In this document: one piece after another, positions 4,911 through 12,773 of the stretch
How positions within the stretch are numbered: position 1 is the stretch's first letter
How the letters are laid out: each line of letters starts with the position of its first letter
From: JAJYZP01 sp049964535
GTDB lineage: Bacteria; Actinomycetota; Acidimicrobiia; Acidimicrobiales; Acidimicrobiaceae
Reading direction: 5' to 3'
DNA: 12,963 nt
NCBI GenBank assembly: GCA_049964535.1
Contig: JBMFXG010000062.1
Coordinates: 1 to 12,963 of the forward strand
Position numbers and translations under genes: made by a program
Notes under the pieces: model-generated
Database searches by the model: none
Told to the model about the DNA's origin: nothing
The model's input: only the letters and a program-made list of their open reading frames with translations

Positions 4911-7043
4911 GTGAGTGAGGCCATTGAGTATCAGTCCCTCTATCGTCGTTTCCGCCCTCAACGATTCGACGAGGTTCTTGGCCAGCAGCATGTGACGCGT
5001 GCACTGCGTAACGCCGTGGCGACAAATACAGTCTCGCATGCGTATCTCTTCTCTGGCCCCCGTGGGACCGGCAAGACCTCCACTGCTCGCATTCTCGCCA
5101 AGGCTCTGAACTGTGAGGCCCCTGAACAAGGCGAACCCTGCTGCCGTTGCACCTCGTGTTCTTTGGTGCGAGACGGGCGCTCCTATGACGTAGAAGAGCT
5201 CGATGCCGCCTCGAACTCGGGCGTTGATGCCATGAGAGCGTTGATATCGACGGTCTCTACGTCGAGCTTTGGCACGTGGAAGATCTACATCGTTGACGAG
5301 GTCCACATGCTTTCCACTGCTGCATCGAATGCGCTCTTGAAGACGTTGGAAGAACCTCCTCCACACGTTGTTTTCGTGCTGGCAACGACGTCTCCCCAGA
5401 AAATTCTGCAAACCATCATCTCTCGAACTCAACACTTTGAGTTCAAACTTCTCGAGGATGAGGTCCTCGACTCACTACTCCTCACAGTAGACGAGAAGGC
5501 ACACCTCGGGCTTGACGCTGAGTCTCTAGCCTGGGCGAGACGCAAAGGGGGAGGCTCCGCTCGTGACACGCTCTCCTTTTTGGATCAGGCCGTTGCGTTG
5601 GGAGGAAAGCCCGATGACGATGAGGGCGACGTCGAGAAGGTCGTGCGTTCGCTATTCGTCGGGGATGTGGCAGAGATGATCGTTCTCCTCGATCGTCTCG
5701 TTGGACGAGGGGTTGAAGCCAATCAGATAGCGATCGAGATTCTGCAGGTGGTTCGTGATGCCTTCCTGTATCGAGTTGCCGGTCTGCACGAGGAGCGTCC
5801 TGGGCGCCGCGTGCTTGAGCTACTTGAGGCCGAAGGAGTCTCAGTTGCAACTTCAGATTTGACTCGTGTGATGGAGAGTCTTGGTCGAGCTACTCTCGAA
5901 CTGCGCGAAGGTATCGATCCGGTAACGCTACTCCAGGCCCTCTTGGTGGGCCTCGTTCGAGCTCCAGATCGAACGAGAGTGTCATCGGTGCGAGAAGTCG
6001 AGGGTCCGGTAGTTCATGGAGTAACCGAATCAGCCTTGGAGGACCGTCTGAAGCTCCTGGAGGCCGAAGTTCGGGAGCTGCGATTGGCCCTTGGGACCAT
6101 CAAGCCCAATGCTACGACACCTGTGACCCCAGGTACTGGTGATATATCTACCCGAGGAATCGACAGTATTCGTCGAGGTCTTGACGGCGCTGCGAAGAGG
6201 TTGGAGCGCCCAGATGGTGGAGACAGGGCTCGTCGCGGCCGAGACTTCTCTGCGACCGGATCAGCAGATGCGCGAGCCGTGCTCGAACCTAAGGCTGGGC
6301 GAGTGGTGGGAGACGAGTTAGCGCATTCAGCAGGAGTTGCAGAGGAGGGTGCACCGTCGGCTGTGCGGAGTGCACAGCCGGGAGGTCGATCTGTCGAGTC
6401 ACTTCGCTCTCAAGGGATCAGCGAAGATCCAGAGCCGAAGCGAACGAATCCAGCGCTGCAGGCAAATCGCCCTGACATCGATCCTGTGCTGCACACCCAG
6501 GCCGACGTGACAGTCGATTCAAAGACGAAGGAGGGCGGCGAGTTCGTAGAGATCGGTGGTCAAACCGGTGCTCGGCCTGATGTCCATTCAGAGGAGCGCG
6601 CAGTTGCAGACGCCCCTCTTCCCGACGGAGTCGAGGGCAAGAACGCCGGGTCCATCGACCTACAGCAGCTGCAAGATGCTTGGGTCTCTGTGATATGCCC
6701 TTCGCTCCCGCTTCGAATTCGATCGAAGTATCAGACCTCACGCGTTGTTTCGGTATCGGATTCAACGATAACGCTTGGATTTGAAAACTCGTTCTATCTC
6801 GACCTGACGAGACCCCTCCGGGGCGATGTTGAAGCTGCAATCGCCTCCCATCTTGGCGTAGCGAAGATCGCTCTCGATCTCGTAGTCGTCGATACCGAAC
6901 AGCTTCGAGACGGCCGGAACGAGAACGCCGATGAGGAGATCAATGACATGAGCGAGTTTACCGATGGTAGCGACCTTGCGGTAGAAGAGACCGTAGCAAC
7001 GATGATTGAGCGAATCTTCCCCGGCGCTCGTGAGTTAGATTGA
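4911..7043 (+). CDS. dnaX: DNA polymerase III subunit gamma/tau
   Basis: AAA+ motor of the clamp loader, which opens and loads the beta clamp during replication. The 710-aa protein has an N-terminal ATPase with Walker A GPRGTGKT (49-56), a zinc module C68-x8-C77-x2-C80-x2-C83, Walker B IYIVDE (125-130) and the SRT motif at 171-173 (SRC in E. coli). A collar domain lies at about 245-370. Residues about 380-615 are Gly/Arg/Asp/Glu-rich, low in complexity and probably disordered. A folded C-terminal domain follows (about 620-690, from QLQDAWVSV). No slippery run for a programmed frameshift was seen, so only the long form is expected. The start is GTG 4911; there is no clear Shine-Dalgarno, but TAGGCT (4899-4904) lies 6 nt before it and might allow a leaderless message. 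recR follows after 7 nt, so the two are probably co-transcribed. Confidence 0.95.
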   Translation: MSEAIEYQSLYRRFRPQRFDEVLGQQHVTRALRNAVATNTVSHAYLFSGPRGTGKTSTARILAKALNCEAPEQGEPCCRCTSCSLVRDGRSYDVEELDAASNSGVDAMRALISTVSTSSFGTWKIYIVDEVHMLSTAASNALLKTLEEPPPHVVFVLATTSPQKILQTIISRTQHFEFKLLEDEVLDSLLLTVDEKAHLGLDAESLAWARRKGGGSARDTLSFLDQAVALGGKPDDDEGDVEKVVRSLFVGDVAEMIVLLDRLVGRGVEANQIAIEILQVVRDAFLYRVAGLHEERPGRRVLELLEAEGVSVATSDLTRVMESLGRATLELREGIDPVTLLQALLVGLVRAPDRTRVSSVREVEGPVVHGVTESALEDRLKLLEAEVRELRLALGTIKPNATTPVTPGTGDISTRGIDSIRRGLDGAAKRLERPDGGDRARRGRDFSATGSADARAVLEPKAGRVVGDELAHSAGVAEEGAPSAVRSAQPGGRSVESLRSQGISEDPEPKRTNPALQANRPDIDPVLHTQADVTVDSKTKEGGEFVEIGGQTGARPDVHSEERAVADAPLPDGVEGKNAGSIDLQQLQDAWVSVICPSLPLRIRSKYQTSRVVSVSDSTITLGFENSFYLDLTRPLRGDVEAAIASHLGVAKIALDLVVVDTEQLRDGRNENADEEINDMSEFTDGSDLAVEETVATMIERIFPGARELD

Positions 7044-7050
7044 TACGGTC

Positions 7051-7650
7051 GTGATCTATCCACCAACCGTTCAGACCCTCGTCGATGAGTTCTCGAAGTT
7101 ACCTGGTATTGGGCCAAAATCTGCTCAACGAATTACCTTCTTCCTCCTCAAGGCTGATCAGGCAGAGGTGATGGCGCTTGCTAATGCCATTTTGGTGGCC
7201 AAAGAACGATCGCAGTGGTGCAGCAGGTGTTTTAATCTCTCCGAGTCGGAGCTCTGTCCGATCTGTCGGGACTCGACTCGAGATGCCCGGCGAATATGTG
7301 TCGTAGAGGAGCCACGCGATGTGGTGGCCCTTGAGCGGACTGGAGAGTTTCGCGGTTACTATCACGTTCTTCAAGGATCTCTCTCGCCGATAGATGGTGT
7401 TGGACCAGAGAAGCTACGCATCAAAGAGCTCCTACAGCGCTTAGCGGGCCCAGAGGTAGATGAGGTGATACTATGCATGAACCCGAACTTGGAAGGGGAG
7501 GCCACTGCGCTCTATCTTGCTCGGCTTCTCGGGCCCTTTGGAATTTCGGTGACGAGATTGGCGAGCGGACTGCCTGTCGGTGGTGACCTGGAGTATGCGG
7601 ACGAGAGAACACTTGGAAAGGCCTTAGAGGGCCGACGGTCGGTGCTCTAA
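7051..7650 (+). CDS. recR: Recombination mediator protein RecR
   Basis: DNA-clamp protein of the RecFOR pathway, which helps load RecA onto SSB-coated single-stranded DNA at gaps. The length (199 aa) is normal. An N-terminal helix-hairpin-helix motif (LPGIGPKSAQR, 17-27) is followed by a four-cysteine zinc finger (C57, C60, C69, C72) and a Toprim domain (about 80-170; acidic residues in CVVEEPRD, and NPNLEGEATALYL at 144-156). The C-terminal segment carries GLPVGGDLEYADE (173-185), where the Walker-B-like element is found in the family. GTG 7051 is 7 nt after the dnaX stop with no evident Shine-Dalgarno, suggesting translational coupling. The usual neighbour ybaB is missing from between the two genes. 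A 6-bp stem flanking a GC-rich core overlaps the stop codon (7624-7650), without a T-run. Confidence 0.96.
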   Translation: MIYPPTVQTLVDEFSKLPGIGPKSAQRITFFLLKADQAEVMALANAILVAKERSQWCSRCFNLSESELCPICRDSTRDARRICVVEEPRDVVALERTGEFRGYYHVLQGSLSPIDGVGPEKLRIKELLQRLAGPEVDEVILCMNPNLEGEATALYLARLLGPFGISVTRLASGLPVGGDLEYADERTLGKALEGRRSVL

Positions 7651-7874
7651 TCCACGGCAACGTACCACCGCAGGTTTAATGAGGCTTATGAGGCCACGAT
7701 GGTTAATTGCTGTCGAAATTTCGTAACGCTGCGGAGGTGTGACGTAGAAGATTTTGTGAGCGGTACTTGGTCTCGCAACGAGAAGACAACGCACTGGATC
7801 GACCTCATGTGGTTGTGCGACCGGTATTGAGATGTAGAGAGACCCCTATGAAGTCCCTACTCGCCAATGTATGA
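7651..7874. other. Region after recR without a recognised gene
   Basis: The recR frame stays open past its TAA to 7830, with a 43-codon ATG-started ORF at 7699-7830 that is rich in Cys and Trp and unlike any family I know. No T-rich terminator was seen. It may be the 5' side of the decayed tract that follows. Confidence 0.35.
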
Positions 7875-8152
7875 TCGCCTCGATGCCAACCACAAGGGCC
7901 TCTGGGGCTTGCCTATGACCGGCTGTCCCTCAGTTACTGCATCGGCGACCCTCGAACGACGTCGAAGATGGGCGTTGTTATGGTCGGTGCAGCAGGGTTC
8001 GAATTGGCTGCTAGAAAGAGCGAGCAGCGTAAAGAGGCTCTCTTGGAGAACTGATTTGAGATTAGGGAGCGATCGATCAGCCTGCGGTCCTTCGTGAAGC
8101 TCTCGACCTTGCGTTGCGTCTCGAGCGCTTTGGCTGCGAGGAGAGTTGTTGA
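7875..8152 (+). pseudogene. Possible gene remnant, frames disrupted
   Basis: No intact gene, but protein-like text appears in successive plus-strand frames. One open stretch (7875-8054) reads AYDRLSLSYCIGDPRTTSKM, then GVVMVGAAGFELAARKSEQR and KEALLEN before a stop. Another (8066-8152) reads AIDQPAVLREALDLALRLER and FGCEESC. From 8146 a third frame reads DGVIFALAGLVVTFPRYL, which could be a membrane segment. Heptad-like Ala/Leu/Glu content and usage of GAG, GAT and CTC resemble coding sequence. No family is recognised. It may be a gene with frameshifts, or chance open frames; no start codon with a ribosome site was found. Confidence 0.3.
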
Positions 8153-8392
8153 CAGTTGACGGCGTCATTTTTGCGCTTGCTGGCCTAGTGGTTACCTTTC
8201 CCAGATACTTGTCTTGTGGCGGATCGAGGAGTAGGCTCCGCCGGCGAGCTGGTTGACGCTCGCCAAACCGGTTCGCTCTTCTGGGCTACGAGTGTTGAGC
8301 TGACGATTCGAGGGTTGTGCGCAGATGACCGTTCGTCTCGTGTGATACGAAGCGGTGGGATGACCTTGATGCGTCGGGCCTGTCTCCTCGCT
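8153..8392. other. Region between the remnant and the convergent membrane-protein gene
   Basis: A GTG-started 73-codon plus-strand frame (8216-8437) runs 45 nt into the end of the convergent membrane-protein gene; its translation gives no family and I do not call it a gene. A 7-bp perfect hairpin, GGCGAGC/GCTCGCC, lies at 8243-8264 without a T-run. No clear terminator for either convergent direction was seen. Confidence 0.3.
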
Positions 8393-9445
8393 CTAATGCG
8401 GGGAGTGCTCGACTTCGCTCTGGTCGGGTGGTACTAACAATGCATTTTTAGCGGGGAGGTACTGCCGATAGAAAATGTAGCCCGGAGGTAGTCCCACAAG
8501 GAGATTGAGCGTGCGATAGACCGTCGTGACGGTGGCGGCTAGAGCGAAGGGCACTCCGAGGGTCACCAAGGTTCCCGCCATGCCAAGTTCGAAGACGCCG
8601 GTACTGATGAGGGCACCCCCGACGATGCTCACGATGTTGGCGAAGAGATACGCCATGACGATCGGTCCAGGGCTTACCGCCTTCCCAAGGGCAAGAAACG
8701 CCATGGAGAAGGTCGCTATCTCGACGACGATGTAGAGGATCGACCATATAAATGGTCCCAACATTCTCCTTTTGTTGTCCGTCATGGTTCGGTAGCCGAC
8801 GTAAAACTGGTCCACGAATGTGGTGACCGTGTCACGCCTGAGGGATTTGAAGAAGCGAGCAAAGAAGTGAAGTATTGCGTTGAGAGCGCGTCGTGCAACG
8901 ACTTCTTGATGCACGAACGCAAGTACCCCCGCAGCCAGGATGGTCATGGTAAGAGCAGAGATCACGGTGGCATCGAGGAGTGAACGGCTACCCACGCCTC
9001 TCTCGGTAGAGACGAGCAAGAGGCCGATCGGCAACATGAGCAAGACCGACAGTGCGCTGAGGGCATAGCGCATTAGCTGCACGAGGATGCTTACGCCCCT
9101 TGGTATCTCAGGTGCTAGCACCTGAGATAGGTAGCCTGCGCCGGCGAGACCTGCAGAAGGAAGGAGGTAGTTGACGAAGTTGGTGGCTAGCGCACCCTTG
9201 AAAAGGCGTGTTGGGGTCGCTTCGTAGTCAAAAATCCGCAAGATAGAGCGGTAGTAGAGAGCATTGAGCCAATAGCTTCCAACTTGGACAACGACGATAA
9301 TGAGCAGCATGTACCAACGGAGCCCTGAGAGCAGTGGAATAACACGCCTGAGGGAGCTGCGATTTTCCCAGAGTACAAATCCGAGGCCAAGCAGACCCAG
9401 TACTGCAAAGATGTGACGCAGGAGTCTCGAAGAATTTCGGCTCAT
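8393..9445 (-). CDS. Lysylphosphatidylglycerol-synthase TM-region / UPF0104 family membrane protein
   Basis: Integral membrane protein of the family that includes the transmembrane half of MprF/LysX and YbhN/AglD2-like proteins; members are linked to lipid or glycan handling at the membrane, often without a known reaction. The 350-aa protein has about seven to eight hydrophobic helices (around 11-26, 43-62, 88-108, 127-150, 159-180, 230-250, 263-290 and 295-325). Conserved-type features include the NFVNYLLPSAGLAGAGY stretch (89-105) and TGVFELGMAGTLVTLGVP (282-299). It has no catalytic aminoacyl-transferase domain, so it is not a complete lysyl-phosphatidylglycerol synthase. ATG 9445 starts just before a basic stretch (SSRLLRH) and the first helix; the ribosome site is weak. 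No gene with an obvious partnership adjoins it. Confidence 0.8.
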   Translation of the reverse strand: MSRNSSRLLRHIFAVLGLLGLGFVLWENRSSLRRVIPLLSGLRWYMLLIIVVVQVGSYWLNALYYRSILRIFDYEATPTRLFKGALATNFVNYLLPSAGLAGAGYLSQVLAPEIPRGVSILVQLMRYALSALSVLLMLPIGLLLVSTERGVGSRSLLDATVISALTMTILAAGVLAFVHQEVVARRALNAILHFFARFFKSLRRDTVTTFVDQFYVGYRTMTDNKRRMLGPFIWSILYIVVEIATFSMAFLALGKAVSPGPIVMAYLFANIVSIVGGALISTGVFELGMAGTLVTLGVPFALAATVTTVYRTLNLLVGLPPGYIFYRQYLPAKNALLVPPDQSEVEHSPH

Positions 9446-9683
9446 AGTTTCAAGCTCTGTGTGCGCAGTGCGGTTGGGCTCGATAATGGGGCTTGCGCTT
9501 CTGCGCTGACTCGTAGTTGTCGATCGGAACGAGAACTCTTGCGCTTTGGATTCGATGGTAGAGGAACGGTACTGCTTGAGCTCGAGTATCTACGTTGGTC
9601 CGCTGCTCCGGAGAGAGCACATCTCTTCGATTCACTGCTCGCCGCACCTCTACAGACCGTAACTTTGAAGCTTCCCTTTCTTC
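9446..9683. other. Region upstream of the UPF0104 gene, open on both strands, gene content unresolved
   Basis: The minus strand has a GTG-started 65-codon frame (9450-9647) reading in part RRDVLSPEQRTNVDTRAQAV, ending 4 nt before the membrane-protein ATG. The plus strand has a frame ending at 9700 that reads in part GTVLLELEYLRWSAAPERAH. Both look partly protein-like and neither matches a known family. The plus frame has somewhat higher GC at codon position 1 by hand count. I do not assign a gene. The stretch must contain the promoter of the membrane-protein gene. Confidence 0.3.
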
Positions 9684-10640
9684 TTAAAGCTTATCGATAG
9701 GTACGATAAGAGATTCTTTCTCGGGATCAGCCAGGACGTTTCCCGAACCCTTGGTCGGAATGAATGTTTGTAGGCACGTGCTCTGACCAGATTGCGGTCC
9801 TCGTCCCCAGATGGTTCTTGGGGCCAAGACCGATCGTGCGCGAAACGAGCGCATCTGAGGTAGGTAGAGGGCTACGGTAGTACAACCGATCTCGATCTCA
9901 TCCTCGATCGCTCCGGTGTCGTTGGAGCCAAGCACCCCGTCGTTCGGGTCGTTGACTCGGCCGAACGGTGAGTGATGATACTGCGACGAGCCCCACGAGC
10001 GGCGAGGAGCTAACCTGGTCTCTCTGAGCGACTACGTGTTTAATGTCGCTCCCTTCGGGAGCTCTATGTGTCAAGGTAGTTGGCACTCGCCATCTTGCGG
10101 ACCCCAAAGAGTAGCGGATCTCTGTGTGCAACATCGATCCTTCTCTCGAGAGCACATGACACAAAGCGCTGTAGATGTTGAGCCATTCTCCCTGCGGGGA
10201 CCTCACGCTGTCAGCGCTCCCGGACAGCGCTCGGGTTCAAACGATTTCGGCAGTACGACAACGATGTCGATCGTGGCGGTATACGTGCTTGAGATGTGAT
10301 CGACGAATCTCACACGATGAGGTACTGCGCGGGCTCGTGACTTGTTCACTGAACACCTTATGTCTCGACTCAGCGGATCTCCCAATGTAAGGAGCGTCAA
10401 TATCCACGACGATCTCTCGGTGGCAAATCTTGGATTTCAGGCCGACAGTAGTTGGGTCCGACCCGATCGACTTCTTGAGTGTGATGACGATGTGTTGCGG
10501 CTGCTGACAACGTCTCTTGCAATCTCAACGACCCCGACCCTTCCCTTGCGTCATCGGTCCCCGGTGCTCAGCCTCAGAGGCTCTCTCCAATATCGCTGTC
10601 TATGCGACGCGTTCGTGTCTGTTTGCTTGAACTTTGCACC
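9684..10640 (-). pseudogene. Decayed gene of unknown family, several frameshifts and in-frame stops
   Basis: Reading the minus strand from 10640 down, protein-like text moves from frame to frame. 10640-10494: QTDTNASHRQRYWREPLRLS, an in-frame TGA (10551-10553), then GRVGVVEIARDVVSS. 10497-10381: IVITLKKSIGSDPTTVGLKS and REIVVDIDAPYIG. 10400-10203: GDPLSRDI, later RFVDHISSTYTATIDIVVVL and PKSFEPER, then stop. 10210-10067: MAQHLQRFVSCALERRIDVA and HRDPLLFGVRKMASANYLD, then TAG. Across about 10068-10035: HRAPEGSDIKHVVAQRDQ. 10031-9684: 115 open codons including SWGSSQYHHSPFGRVNDPND, IEDEIEIGCTTVALYLPQ and LAPRTIWGRGPQSG, ending IVPIDKL-TAA. The last part has GC-rich third positions and no start codon before residue 33. 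I do not recognise the family. Plus-strand frames at 10036-10299 and 10342-10707 are also open but are rich in Ser, Arg and Cys and look like antisense shadows. Confidence 0.45.
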
Positions 10641-10766
10641 TCAGCCGGATCCTATGCCCGGGCTCTGCTGCAGGTACTTGTCGGGAGTTCCCTATCTGGT
10701 CTCGTAGGTGGAGAAAACCCGTCGTAGTGCTATCTCCAACCTGAGTAACCCTTTCGCACTGAAGTT

Positions 10767-11219
10767 TTAATTCCGGAGGTCTTGGTCGACTTCATCGTGG
10801 GAGAGGTGTGCGGTGTGCGGCTCTTCAACGAGTTCGATGAGCGTCCCAAACGAAGATTTGGGGCTGACAAAGGCGACGCTAGTTCCGCGGGAGCCGGGCC
10901 TCGGCGTGAGGTCGACCATTGTCGCTCCCTGGTCTTGATAGTGCTTGACAGCATCGGCGCAGCTCTCGACCCGAAACCCTAAGTGGTGGAGTCCTTCGCC
11001 GTGTCGATCGAGAAATCGAGCGACTGGGGAGTCGGTAGTTGTGGGTGTGAGGAGCTGAATATAGGAGTCGGCGACGGCCAAGAGGGCCTCTTCAACACCG
11101 TCCGACTCGATCAGTTCTCGCTGTATTAGGGTCGCGCCTACCGTGTCTCGGTAGTAACGGATAGCGGCATCGAGGTCAAGGACCGCTATGGCGACGTGAT
11201 CGATCTCAGTTGGTTGCAT
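10767..11219 (-). CDS. mce: Methylmalonyl-CoA (ethylmalonyl-CoA) epimerase
   Basis: Glyoxalase/VOC-fold, metal-dependent enzyme that interconverts the 2R and 2S epimers of methylmalonyl-CoA; homologues in the ethylmalonyl-CoA pathway also act on ethylmalonyl-CoA. The 150-aa length is normal. The two beta-alpha-beta-beta-beta modules carry the metal ligands: H8 in IDHVAIAV, Q55 in YIQLLTP, H79 in GLHHLGFRV and E129 in GTLIEL, in the order known from the Propionibacterium enzyme. The start at 11219 is chosen because the fold begins at once; a longer frame to 11279 would add 20 residues that only mirror the end of ccr. It overlaps the ccr coding end by 14 nt, indicating a coupled ccr-mce operon. 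No strong terminator follows. Confidence 0.92.
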   Translation of the reverse strand: MQPTEIDHVAIAVLDLDAAIRYYRDTVGATLIQRELIESDGVEEALLAVADSYIQLLTPTTTDSPVARFLDRHGEGLHHLGFRVESCADAVKHYQDQGATMVDLTPRPGSRGTSVAFVSPKSSFGTLIELVEEPHTAHLSHDEVDQDLRN

Positions 11220-12603
11220 TGGAGGCTTCGACCTTCGACTCGGTGGTACCGACGTTGTGAGCGAGGCTGTGTCTGGCAAAGAGTGTGATCCGGTCTTCCC
11301 CGACGAGCGCTCGAAACTCAGGGTCGTCGATACCCATGCCCGTCCTTGGAGCCAGACATAAGATTCCGACCTTCCCCTCGTGGAGGTTCTTATGGACCAC
11401 GTTGGTGGCGACCGCCACGTCAGTCAGTGGATACGTCGTTGAGAGCACGGGCTGAACCTTTCCTTTTGAGATCAGTCGATTGGCATCCCATGCCTCTCGG
11501 TAGTTTGCAAAGTGCGAGGCTTTGATCGTCTTGAGCTTCATCCAGAGGTGTCGATTGTCGTACTCGATCATGTAGCCGGTCGTTGCAGCGCAGGTCATAA
11601 TGGTTCCACCTCGTTTCGCTACAAACACCGAGGCACCGAAGGTCTGGCGACCCGGATGCTCGAAGACGATATCGGGGTCATCACCGATCAGCGCCCGGAT
11701 ATCTTTTCCGAGACGTCGCCACTCGGACTCGTCTTGGGTGTGCTCGTCTTTCCAAAACCGATAGTTCTTCTCTGAGCGATCGATCACTGCTTCGCAGCCG
11801 AGTTCGTTGAGTAGTGCCGCCTTCTCGGGTGACGAAACTACCCCGATTGGCTGTCCTCCACCGTTCAATACGTACTGAGTGGCGTAGCCTCCAATGCCAC
11901 CCGTTGCGCCCCAGATCAGGACCGATTGACCTTGCTTCAGGTCGGCACCATTTCGCGAGATGAGCATCCGGTAGGAGGTCGAGTTACACAGCGCATTGCA
12001 AGCGGCCTCCTCCCAGCTCAGGTGTGCAGGTTTTGGCATCAATTGGTTCGCTTTGACCAGCGTGAAGTCTGCGAGACCTCCAAAATTAGATTCAAATCCC
12101 CAGATCTTTTGATCGTACGAGAGCATTGAGTCGTCGTGACCGGTGGGATCCTGATCGTCGACGTAGTTGCAGTGGATGACGACTTTGTCACCGATCCTCC
12201 AATTCCGTACTGCGGAGCCCATCCGGATAATCACTCCGGCACCGTCCGAGCCAATGACGTGATAGGGAAGGTCGTGTCGTCTCGTCCATTTGGAGTTGGA
12301 TCTACCGAGGCGCTCGAGGAACGCGAACGTTGATACGGGCTCGAAGAGAGCGCTCCACACGGTGTTGTAATTGATCGATGAGGCCATAACGGCAACCATG
12401 ACCTCGTCAGGTGCCATCTCAGGAAGTGGTACCTCATCGACGTGAAGTGAACGCCGAGGATCCTTCTGCCACGAAGGGAGGCCCTCAAAGATCGAACTCT
12501 CCTCTTTGAGTACGAAGGCAGCTCGATACGTCTTTGGTAGCGGCATCCTCTCCAGGTCAGCGGAGCTCACTCCGTCGAAAATGGCAGCTGCGAAGTCATC
12601 CAT
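11206..12603 (-). CDS. ccr: Crotonyl-CoA carboxylase/reductase
   Basis: NADPH-dependent enoyl-thioester reductase of the MDR superfamily that reductively carboxylates crotonyl-CoA with CO2 to (2S)-ethylmalonyl-CoA, the key step of the ethylmalonyl-CoA pathway and a source of polyketide extender units. The 465-aa length fits. Residues matching the CO2-binding set recalled from the Kitasatospora enzyme are present: N80 in SINYNTVW, F170-E171 in WGFESNFGG and H364 in ASHFANYRE. The nucleotide-binding motif is WGATGGIGGYA (231-241), and EHPGRQTFGASVFVAKRGG (315-333) is a family signature separating it from simple crotonyl-CoA reductases. ATG 12603 lies 7 nt after TATCGT on the minus strand, so a leaderless transcript is possible; a normal Shine-Dalgarno is absent. 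It is followed by overlapping mce and is divergent from a thiolase. Confidence 0.95.
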   Translation of the reverse strand: MDDFAAAIFDGVSSADLERMPLPKTYRAAFVLKEESSIFEGLPSWQKDPRRSLHVDEVPLPEMAPDEVMVAVMASSINYNTVWSALFEPVSTFAFLERLGRSNSKWTRRHDLPYHVIGSDGAGVIIRMGSAVRNWRIGDKVVIHCNYVDDQDPTGHDDSMLSYDQKIWGFESNFGGLADFTLVKANQLMPKPAHLSWEEAACNALCNSTSYRMLISRNGADLKQGQSVLIWGATGGIGGYATQYVLNGGGQPIGVVSSPEKAALLNELGCEAVIDRSEKNYRFWKDEHTQDESEWRRLGKDIRALIGDDPDIVFEHPGRQTFGASVFVAKRGGTIMTCAATTGYMIEYDNRHLWMKLKTIKASHFANYREAWDANRLISKGKVQPVLSTTYPLTDVAVATNVVHKNLHEGKVGILCLAPRTGMGIDDPEFRALVGEDRITLFARHSLAHNVGTTESKVEASNATN

Positions 12604-12773
12604 CTTTCTAACGATAGACGAGAAGGCGGGCGAAGTGCTGGCGGCTTCGACAGTCGGCTTAGGGTCCCGGCCGAGCGTCTCGGCAGTGGTGCGCTAAGAT
12701 TTGGTTAGTAGCTCTAGCTTCCAGACGGAAGCTGTGCGACGGCTGCTCACTCTAGGTCTCGAAGGAGGAGTCT
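12604..12773. promoter_or_regulatory. Divergent intergenic region between ccr and the thiolase, with inverted repeats
   Basis: GCCGAG-CGT-CTCGGC (12670-12684) is a perfect 6-bp inverted repeat with a 3-nt spacer, well placed to be an operator for both genes. TAAGAT (12695-12700) is a candidate plus-strand -10, without a good -35. AGCTTCC-AGAC-GGAAGCT (12716-12733) is a perfect 7-bp hairpin that would fall in the thiolase leader. On the minus strand, TATCGT just before the ccr ATG is a candidate -10 for a leaderless transcript. The thiolase has a strong Shine-Dalgarno, AAGGAGG (12762-12768), 5 nt before its ATG. Confidence 0.4.

Noticed and set aside
4911..7043. Programmed frameshift in dnaX to make a short gamma form
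   Set aside because: No A-rich slippery heptamer with a downstream hairpin was seen in the relevant region.
7981..8030. GGTTCGAAT at 7998-8006 as the T-loop of a tRNA
   Set aside because: The flanking five bases on each side do not pair, and no acceptor or anticodon stem could be built.
8146..8210. TTGACA (8149-8154) as a promoter -35
   Set aside because: No -10 at an acceptable spacing; the nearest TANNNT-like element is too far and no gene follows in that direction.
10342..10707. 121-codon ATG-started ORF on the plus strand
   Set aside because: It is rich in Ser, Arg, Leu and Cys, has no ribosome site and no family. In part it is the codon-aligned antisense of the minus-strand segment that reads more like protein. 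It cannot be fully excluded.
11220..11279. 20-residue N-terminal extension of the epimerase
   Set aside because: It lies entirely in the out-of-frame end of ccr, is low-complexity Ser/Pro, and the VOC fold starts at the internal ATG 11219.
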